Source: a virus. From it: a stretch of DNA of 22,285 nucleotides. A program made the position numbers and the translations under genes. Shown one piece after another: positions 15,229 through 21,559 of this stretch. The notes beneath the pieces are model-generated. The model did no database searches, was not told the DNA's origin, and worked only from the letters and a program-made list of their open reading frames with translations. The stretch's first letter is position 1. Every line of letters begins with the position of its first letter. The stretch lies in IMG/VR virus record IMGVR_UViG_3300049595_003885, positions 1 to 22,285 of that record; one strand, written 5' to 3'.

Positions 15229-15312
15229 TTATCTGGAATTTTTTACAGTCAGATCTAGGTTTACTGAGAAACTAGAACCTTGATCACATGATAATTCTAA
15301 AAAACTTGCCAT
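15229..15312 (-). pseudogene. 27-codon remnant of a paralogue of the 110-residue Ig-like gene
   Basis: An ATG at 15312-15310 opens 27 codons reading MASFLELSCDQGSSFSVNLD and then LTVKNSR before a TAA at 15231-15229. The first 21 residues align without gaps to the start of the 110-residue protein: LELSCDQGSSFSVNLDL against TELTVDQGTTFETNLDL, with D-Q-G-(S/T)-(S/T)-F-x-x-N-L-D-L conserved. Codons differ strongly, so this is an old duplication or separately acquired copy, not a recent one. The other two frames show no continuation of the fold. It starts 18 bases after the 208-residue gene. It is best read as a decayed gene; a short functional peptide cannot be excluded. Confidence 0.65.
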
Positions 15313-15330
15313 TCGTTTTCTCTGTTTATA

Positions 15331-15957
15331 TTACACTACTTCTGCAAAACCATTTAATTCTATTGGTCGTGTTATCAATGTGCCACCACTATCTTTGATA
15401 ATTATATTTCCAAAAGTGCTTTTGCTTAAAGCATCAACACCAGGTCCAACTTGCGCATCAACAGCAAAAAATCTATCTGTGCTCATGGCTAAATCAGTAT
15501 TCGCTGCTGACGAGCCACCTGTGAGAGCATAACCAGCAGTGCGTTGAAATTGCACTGTATAATCGCCAGCAGCACCTGATGTTAACCAAGTTTTGTGGTA
15601 ATATGCAGAACCACCCGCTGCTGTAGCGGTTTCAAATCGCATAACTCCATTAGCGAAAAATCTAATTTCACTATAACCCTGAGCATATGTAGAACCGTCG
15701 TAAAAAACAATTTCTTGAGCTGAAATAAGTAATGTAGAATTTAGGTCATAAGATGTTAACAAAATACCATTGGAATATTCTGCACCAGGAAAATTGATTC
15801 CCCAACGCATTTTGGATGCATTTACTTCAGAGTTTGTTCCAGTATACTGAGTTGTGACATTTCTAACATGGTTGTTTCCCCAGTTTAATTGTGTGCTTGA
15901 ACCAACACCAAGTTCGGTGTTCACATTCGAAGCACTAACTTGACTTGGGGCTGGCAT
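15331..15957 (-). CDS. Virion structural protein with VNTELG N-terminal motif (208 aa)
   Basis: This 208-residue protein begins MPAPSQVSASNVNTELGVGS. The (Q/I)-(V/S)-x-S-x-V-N-x-E-L-G start is a widespread N-terminal motif of phage tail and fiber proteins, probably for docking to the tail. The rest is strand-rich (IVFYDGSTYAQGYSEIRFFA, WLTSGAAGDYTVQFQRTAGY), consistent with a small beta-sandwich, and ends RPIELNGFAEVV. It is coupled to the giant fiber gene by a TAATG overlap (15959-15955) with only a weak GAGA upstream. It is most likely a minor structural protein, possibly partnering the giant fiber. No enzymatic or receptor-binding motif was recognised. Confidence 0.6.
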   Translation of the reverse strand: MPAPSQVSASNVNTELGVGSSTQLNWGNNHVRNVTTQYTGTNSEVNASKMRWGINFPGAEYSNGILLTSYDLNSTLLISAQEIVFYDGSTYAQGYSEIRFFANGVMRFETATAAGGSAYYHKTWLTSGAAGDYTVQFQRTAGYALTGGSSAANTDLAMSTDRFFAVDAQVGPGVDALSKSTFGNIIIKDSGGTLITRPIELNGFAEVV

Positions 15958-18900
15958 TAGTCGTTTCTCAATGAATCTTGAAGAGCATCAACCTTCGTGT
16001 TGAGTTCTTTAACAGCCTCGATAAGTAGTGGGACAATTTTAGCATAATCAAGAGTCATATACTTCTCATCTACAGGAGCTGGTTTGATAATTTCAGGCAA
16101 TACTTTTTCTACATCTTGTGCAGAAACACCAACTTCTCTTTTCTCGGTGCTATAGCCAAGTTTACCTGCTTCTTCATTACCTGTATAATAAAATCCTTGA
16201 ATACCATTTAGTTTGAGTAATGCGTGTTCAATTTGACCCAAGTATTTTTTGAGGCGCATATCAGAGTAGTATGCAATAATATCACCAGTTGCTCTAATTT
16301 CTCCAGTGCTACCAGCTGCAGTATTAACACCAATTGCTGAATAGCTGACGCCAACGCCTTGTGCACCTACACCAGCAGCGCCTTGAGCACCTGGAACACC
16401 TTGGAATCCTTGAGCACCTTGTGCACCTTGAGCGCCTGGAACACCTTGGAATCCTTGTGCACCAGGAGAACCTGCTGTTCCTTGGACTCCTTGTGCTCCC
16501 TGAGCACCTGGAACACCTTGGAATCCTTGAGCACCTTGAGCACCTGGAACACCTTGGAATCCTTGTGCACCAGGAGAACCTGCTGTTCCTTGGACTCCTT
16601 GTGCTCCCTGAGCACCTGGAACACCTTGGACTCCTTGTGCTCCCTGAGCACCTGGAACACCTTGGAATCCTTGAGCACCTTGAGCACCTGGAACACCTTG
16701 GAATCCTTGTGCTCCCTGTGCACCAACAGCACCCTGGACTCCTTGAGCACCAGCAGCACCTTGTGCACCCTGGACTCCTTGAGCACCAACAGTACCAGCA
16801 GCACCTTGAACTCCTTGAGCACCTTGAGCACCAGCAGCACCTTGGACTCCTTGAAAACCTTGTCGACCTTGTGCGCCCTGAACACCGACAGCACCCTGGA
16901 CTCCTTGAGCACCAACAGTACCAGCAGCACCTTGAACTCCTTGAGCACCTTGAGCACCAACAGCACCCTGGACTCCTTGCGCACCGACAACACCTTGGAC
17001 TCCTTGTGCACCAACCACACCTTGGGCACCTTGGACTCCTTGTGCACCAACCACACCTTGGGCACCAACAGCACCCTGCACTCCTTGAAAACCTTGTCGA
17101 CCTTGAGCACCCTGAACTCCTTGTGCACCAACCACACCTTGTGCACCAACAGCACCTTGTACACCCTGGAATCCTTGAGGACCTAGTGCTGCTGGATTAG
17201 AATTATTTGCACTAAATGCTATGTTAGCGTTTCCTGATGTTCCGCTAGTTACAGTAACATTAATTGATGCGGTGTTAGTGAAGTTTACAGAAACAGCATG
17301 TAAAGTTGAAACGCCATTACCAGAAACTCTCACTGTATTGGCTGAGTTATTAGCAGCAGCATAAGCAAGATTTGCTTGACCATATGCGTTCTGACCAATA
17401 GTTGTTCCAGTATTCGCTTGGGTATATGCTAGGTTAGCCTGACCATACGCATTATTGGCTTGTATGTATGCATTTATTGCGGTTTCGAATGAATAGAAAG
17501 TTGTTCCGTTATCGCTCCAACCCCACTTATCATTATCTTCATTCCAACGCAGGAATGTATTTGTCGATGATCCACGATCAACTGTGATGCTTGCGTTTAG
17601 AGCTGGCGCACCAGTTGTGTTAGCATTCAACACAATATCATTATCTTCGATTTCTAAAGTTTGAACATTAAGTGAAGTTACATTTCCTTCAACTCTTAGA
17701 TTTCCTGTAACAGTTAGATCTTGTCCGATTATCAAATTGCCAGTGATAGTTTGTTCACCTTGAGTTGTGACAATATCATGATACGCAACATTAGCATTTG
17801 ATGTTACTTGCCACTTGTTACTTCCTGACAAGAAACGAACTTCAGCATTACCTGCACCAGTTCCACGACGAGTTCGGAATCGTGCGTCGCCATCGCTAAC
17901 TGCACTTGCGCGCAATATTAATGTATCAGAATCGTTAGTGATTGTTCCCTGATTTACTTGCGTTCCAGTAATCGTTACATTATTAAATACAGCATTTCCT
18001 TGATTAATCGTATAACTACCTGCAGCATCAAGAACCATGTTTGTAGCAGTGGTTCTACCGTTTAGATTTGCTGTTCCAGTAACTGTTAGATTTTGTGACA
18101 ATACAGTGTTTGATGCGACAGAAAGGTTTGATGACAATGTAGTATTGCTAGTGACTCCGAGAGTAGTTCCAACAGTCGCGGCACCAGTAACTCCTAGTGA
18201 TGCGAGAGTAGCAGCACCAGAATTTAGTGTACCAGTAATTGTAGCGTTTTGAGTAACAGCAACATTTCTTGTAACAGCAAGATTTGATGATAGAGCTGTA
18301 TTACCAGTAACTCCAAGTGTAGTTCCAACTGTAGCAGCACCAGTGACCCCGAGCGATGCTAATGTAGCAGCACCAGAATTTAGTGTACCAGTAACAGTTG
18401 CATTTTGAGATACAGAAACATTGTTGCTAACTGATAGGTTTGAAGAAAGAGTTGTATTGCCAGTGACTCCGAGAGTAGTTCCTACTGTTGCTGCGCCAGT
18501 CACCCCAAGAGATGCTAGTGTAGCAGCACCTGAGTTTAGCGTACCAGTAACAGTTGCATTTTGAGATACTGTTGCGTTACCAGTTACCGCTAGATTAGAA
18601 GATAAAGATGTATTACCAGTAACTCCAAGTGTAGTTCCAACTGTAGCAGCACCAGTAACTCCCAACGAGGCTAGAGTTGCTGCACCAGAATTCAATGTTC
18701 CAGTAATTGTAGTATTTTGAGAAACACTTACATTATTAGTGACTGAAAGATTTGATGAAAGAGCAGTATTACCTGTAACATTTAAGTTATTTCTAACTGT
18801 CGTTGTTCCAGTGGCTGCACCCATATTCAATGTTGTTGCTGCACCAGCCAAATTTACAGTAGTTGCCGTCGTGTTCGCTAAATTAAATGCTGCCGTTGAT

Positions 18901-21353
18901 ACTGTTAGGTCACCACCATCAACGTCAAGATCACCTGTGACGTTAAGGTTGTTCTTAATATTTGTAGTTCCAGAGGCAGCACCAATTTCTAATGTGGTAG
19001 CAGCACCTGCAAAATTTACAGTGGTTGCAGTAGAATTAAACACATTCATCGTTGCAGTGGATGTAGTAATATCTCCACCATCGATGTTTACATCTCCGTC
19101 AACATCAAGATTGTTATTGATGTTTGTTGTTCCAGAGGCAGCACCGATTTCAACTGTCGTAGCAGCACCACCGAGATTAAGCGTCGTAGTTGTAGTGTTT
19201 AATAAGTTAGCAGTTGCAGTCGAAGTAATATCGCCACCAGAAACTGTTAAATCTCCAGTTACAGTAGCATTGTTTCTAATTGTGGTAGTTCCACTAGTTG
19301 CACCCATATTAAGTGCAGTTGCATCACCAGCAAAGTTTACTGTTGTTGCAGTTGTGTTCGCGACATTCGCTGTAGCTGATGCAGTGATAATATCACCGCC
19401 ATCAACTGTCAAGTCGCCATCAACTTCTAAATTATTGTTAATATTAGTCAAACCAGTAGCAGCACCGATTTCAACTGTCGTAGCAGCACCGCCAAGATTA
19501 AGTGTCGTTGTTGTAGTGTTTAATAAGTTAGCAGTTGCTGTAGAGGTAATATCCCCACCAGAAACGACCAAGTCACCAGCAACAGTTACTGTAGAGGTTG
19601 TATTACCTATCGTTACAGTATTGGCTAGTCTTGCGAAATTCACAGCAGTGGCTGAGGTATTCACCACATTAGCAGTTGCCGTAGAAGTAATATCGCCACC
19701 CGATACAGTTAAATCGCCAGCAACAGTTACTGTGCCAGCTGCTGCACCCATATTGAGTGTGGTAGCAGCACCAGCAAAATTTAATGTTGTCGTTGTAGTG
19801 TTGACAAGATTTGCTGTTGCAGTGGATGTAATATCCCCACCATCAACGTCTAGATCACCAGTGACATTGAGATTATTTTTGACGTCAGTAGTTCCTGTTG
19901 CAGCACCGAGATTTAATGCAGTTGCAGCACCAGCGAAGTTAACAGTCGTTGCGGTTGTATTTGCAACATTAGCAGTTGCGGTTGCAGTGATAATATCACC
20001 GCCATCAACTGTTAAGTCACCATCGACTTCAAGGTTATTATTGATATTTGTCAAACCAGTCGCAGCACCAATTTCTACTGTAGTTGCAGCGCCACCGAGA
20101 TTCAATGTTGTTGTAGTTGTATTGAGTAGGTTGGCAGTAGCAGTTGATGTAATATCACCACCAGAAACAACTAAATCACCTTGTAGAGTTACAGTGCTGG
20201 TTGTATTACCGATCGTTACTGTGTTTGCTAATCTAGCAAAATTTACTGCTGTAGCAGAGGTGTTTACAACATTTGCTGTTGCGGTTGATGTGATATCACC
20301 ACCATCAACATCTAAATCGCCAACTACATTTAAATTATTTTTAACATCAGTTGTGCCAGTAGATGCACCCAAATTAAGTGCGGTAGCAACGCCAGCAAAG
20401 TTTACTGTTGTTGCAGTTGTATTAGCGATATTAGCGGTTGCAGTTGCTGTGACAATATCGCCACCGTCAACAGTTAAATCGCCATCAACTTCTAAATTGT
20501 TATTAATGTTTGTTAAACCAGTAGCAGCACCAATCTCTACAGTGGTTGCAGAACCACCAATATTCAATACAGTAGTTGTTGTATTAAGTAGATTTGCTGT
20601 AGCAGTGGAAGTAATATCACCACCTGAAACTACAAGATCACCCTGCATTGTAACAGTTGATGTAGTATTGCCGATCGTTACTGTATTAGCAAGTCGACCG
20701 AAATTAATTGCAGTTGGTGAGGTGTTGAGAAGATTTACTGTAGCGACTGATGTAATATCGCCACCGAAAACAATAAGGTCGCCTTGAATATTAACTGTAC
20801 CAGTCGTATTGCCGACGTTGATTGTGTTTGCGTTTTTGGCGAATTCCAACACATCTACAACTGTGTTAACAAGGTTTAACGTTGTGGTGTTGGCAATAAT
20901 ATCACCACCAGAGATAATCAAATCACCTGCAACAACAGTATCTCCATTAGCAGCTGACACTCTGAATCTATTGGTGTTTACAAAAACGTCGCCAGTTACT
21001 GAGAGATTTTGTGAAATAGCAGTGTTTCTGGAGATGGAAACATTACCAGTAATAATCGTGTTACCAGTTACTGTTAATTGATTGGCTACAGAAGCATCGT
21101 CACCAACAATAAGGTCAGTTGTAGTAGTTGTACCACCGATTAGAGCATCACCACCGCCTGCAAGAGTAAGCAGAGTTCCACCCGTTGAACGAGAGATAAG
21201 GACTGTACCATTAGCAACGGTAAAGTTTGAGTTATCCTTTACATATGGTTGATTGCGAAGGATATTTCTATCTGTAATTAAGTCATTAGTTCTTGTGCGC
21301 CAATCATCGAATGTATTCGTGACAGCAATTATTGCGATATTTGCGTTAGCCAT
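15957..21353 (-). CDS. Giant repeat fiber protein with collagen-like segment and C-terminal S74 self-cleaving chaperone domain (1,798 aa)
   Basis: Residues 1-40 carry a NTFDDWRTRTNDLI motif common at the N-termini of marine T4-like structural proteins. Residues 143-860 are 14 copies of a 47-54-residue GDL-x-V-x-GGDI unit. Residues 884-1091 are four 52-residue TGTLNSGAATLASLGVTGAA units. Residues about 1210-1290 match the 453-residue fiber. Residues 1391-1663 are 91 Gly-X-Y triplets. The last 102 residues form an intramolecular chaperone, Peptidase_S74 (PF13884): SDMRLKKYLG, GFYYTGNEEAGKLGYS, VGVSAQDVEKVLPE, YMTLDYAKIVPLLIEAVKEL and a final coiled coil. The Ser-Lys spacing S1697/K1702 equals that of the family's catalytic dyad, so release before D1698 after trimer folding is expected. 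A strong GAGG precedes the ATG. This is probably a long tail fiber; the attachment site is unknown. Confidence 0.85.
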   Translation of the reverse strand: MANANIAIIAVTNTFDDWRTRTNDLITDRNILRNQPYVKDNSNFTVANGTVLISRSTGGTLLTLAGGGDALIGGTTTTTDLIVGDDASVANQLTVTGNTIITGNVSISRNTAISQNLSVTGDVFVNTNRFRVSAANGDTVVAGDLIISGGDIIANTTTLNLVNTVVDVLEFAKNANTINVGNTTGTVNIQGDLIVFGGDITSVATVNLLNTSPTAINFGRLANTVTIGNTTSTVTMQGDLVVSGGDITSTATANLLNTTTTVLNIGGSATTVEIGAATGLTNINNNLEVDGDLTVDGGDIVTATATANIANTTATTVNFAGVATALNLGASTGTTDVKNNLNVVGDLDVDGGDITSTATANVVNTSATAVNFARLANTVTIGNTTSTVTLQGDLVVSGGDITSTATANLLNTTTTTLNLGGAATTVEIGAATGLTNINNNLEVDGDLTVDGGDIITATATANVANTTATTVNFAGAATALNLGAATGTTDVKNNLNVTGDLDVDGGDITSTATANLVNTTTTTLNFAGAATTLNMGAAAGTVTVAGDLTVSGGDITSTATANVVNTSATAVNFARLANTVTIGNTTSTVTVAGDLVVSGGDITSTATANLLNTTTTTLNLGGAATTVEIGAATGLTNINNNLEVDGDLTVDGGDIITASATANVANTTATTVNFAGDATALNMGATSGTTTIRNNATVTGDLTVSGGDITSTATANLLNTTTTTLNLGGAATTVEIGAASGTTNINNNLDVDGDVNIDGGDITTSTATMNVFNSTATTVNFAGAATTLEIGAASGTTNIKNNLNVTGDLDVDGGDLTVSTAAFNLANTTATTVNLAGAATTLNMGAATGTTTVRNNLNVTGNTALSSNLSVTNNVSVSQNTTITGTLNSGAATLASLGVTGAATVGTTLGVTGNTSLSSNLAVTGNATVSQNATVTGTLNSGAATLASLGVTGAATVGTTLGVTGNTTLSSNLSVSNNVSVSQNATVTGTLNSGAATLASLGVTGAATVGTTLGVTGNTALSSNLAVTRNVAVTQNATITGTLNSGAATLASLGVTGAATVGTTLGVTSNTTLSSNLSVASNTVLSQNLTVTGTANLNGRTTATNMVLDAAGSYTINQGNAVFNNVTITGTQVNQGTITNDSDTLILRASAVSDGDARFRTRRGTGAGNAEVRFLSGSNKWQVTSNANVAYHDIVTTQGEQTITGNLIIGQDLTVTGNLRVEGNVTSLNVQTLEIEDNDIVLNANTTGAPALNASITVDRGSSTNTFLRWNEDNDKWGWSDNGTTFYSFETAINAYIQANNAYGQANLAYTQANTGTTIGQNAYGQANLAYAAANNSANTVRVSGNGVSTLHAVSVNFTNTASINVTVTSGTSGNANIAFSANNSNPAALGPQGFQGVQGAVGAQGVVGAQGVQGAQGRQGFQGVQGAVGAQGVVGAQGVQGAQGVVGAQGVQGVVGAQGVQGAVGAQGAQGVQGAAGTVGAQGVQGAVGVQGAQGRQGFQGVQGAAGAQGAQGVQGAAGTVGAQGVQGAQGAAGAQGVQGAVGAQGAQGFQGVPGAQGAQGFQGVPGAQGAQGVQGVPGAQGAQGVQGTAGSPGAQGFQGVPGAQGAQGFQGVPGAQGAQGVQGTAGSPGAQGFQGVPGAQGAQGAQGFQGVPGAQGAAGVGAQGVGVSYSAIGVNTAAGSTGEIRATGDIIAYYSDMRLKKYLGQIEHALLKLNGIQGFYYTGNEEAGKLGYSTEKREVGVSAQDVEKVLPEIIKPAPVDEKYMTLDYAKIVPLLIEAVKELNTKVDALQDSLRND
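16365..17183 (-). repeat. Collagen-like coding repeat, about 91 Gly-X-Y triplets
   Basis: 819 bases encode about 91 Gly-X-Y triplets. The C-terminal part uses a GFQGVPGAQGAQ variant with Pro at the second or third position, unlike the other three tracts. An 88-base perfect duplication (16435-16522 and 16543-16630, offset 108 bases or 12 triplets) lies inside it. Confidence 0.93.
18081..18704 (-). repeat. Four in-frame 156-base tandem units (52 residues each)
   Basis: Exactly 4 x 156 bases. Each unit begins TGTLNSGAATLASLGVTGAA followed by TVGTTLGVT and a more variable SSNL...VSQN half. The 26 residues LNSG...LGVT are identical in all four units, yet their codons differ widely. Units 1 and 3 (in gene order) share codon choices, as do units 2 and 4. 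Confidence 0.92.
18775..20927 (-). repeat. Array of 14 GGDI repeats (47-54 residues each)
   Basis: Fourteen copies of GDL-x-V-(S/D/F)-GGD(I/L) followed by T/A-rich strands and an NF/LN-G-x-A-T turn. Three tail types recur in a C-A-B order: C ends ARLANTVTIGNTTSTV, A ends GGAATTVEIGAATGLTNINN, B ends ALNLGAATGTTDVKNNLNV. The cycle C-A-B occurs three times, so the array grew partly by duplication of a three-unit block. One diverged copy sits in the 453-residue fiber. Confidence 0.9.
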
Positions 21354-21558
21354 TTTGTCCTCTGCTCAATGCCTGAAGCATTTGCTTAATTTCAGATATA
21401 TCTGACTTCATTCTATTTATCTCATCATCCCGAGACTGGTTCTCACGATAACGACGCATTTCACTTTCGTATTTGGTAACTTCTGATCGATCGTTACATA
21501 AAATAGCCATGTTACTCAAATCGCGAGTATATTTTGTACCAGCAATCTTATACTTCAT
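21346..21558 (-). CDS. Small coiled-coil protein upstream of the giant fiber (70 aa)
   Basis: This 70-residue protein begins MKYKIAGTKYTRDLSNMAIL and ends with a helical SDISEIKQMLQALSRGQNG coiled coil. A similar layout (short N-terminal phrase, a YTRDLSNMA-like turn, then a charged helix with EI-K-x-(L/M)-L) is found in small proteins of the baseplate region of marine T4-like phages, without a known function. The start was set at the ATG 21558-21556, one base after the upstream stop and preceded by GGTGG. An extension to a TTG at 21579 would lie inside the upstream gene. The 3' end overlaps the giant fiber start by eight bases, so the two are likely coupled. Confidence 0.65.
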   Translation of the reverse strand: MKYKIAGTKYTRDLSNMAILCNDRSEVTKYESEMRRYRENQSRDDEINRMKSDISEIKQMLQALSRGQNG

Positions 21559-21559
21559 A

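Noticed and set aside
16367-17164. Minus-strand frames rich in KVLLVLKV within collagen regions (also 10528-11079, 11278-12099 and 5601-6059)
   Set aside because: They are frame-shifted readings of the same Gly-X-Y DNA inside verified fiber genes.
5665-17183. CRISPR-like or satellite repeats
   Set aside because: The short repeats keep a Gly-X-Y reading frame within long genes and have no spacer structure; they are protein-coding collagen repeats.
18739-20787. A 682-codon open frame on the plus strand opposite the giant fiber
   Set aside because: It mirrors the GGDI repeat array. Its composition (Val/Ala/Pro/Ser-rich, repeated) follows from the complement of Thr/Asn/Ala/Gly codons. It has no ribosome site, and the minus-strand fiber is clearly real.
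21414-21421. GATAAATA, one mismatch from the late promoter, 61 bases upstream of the giant fiber
   Set aside because: It is inside the 70-residue gene, and one-mismatch matches recur within coding DNA here (for example 4953-4960), so there is no support beyond chance.
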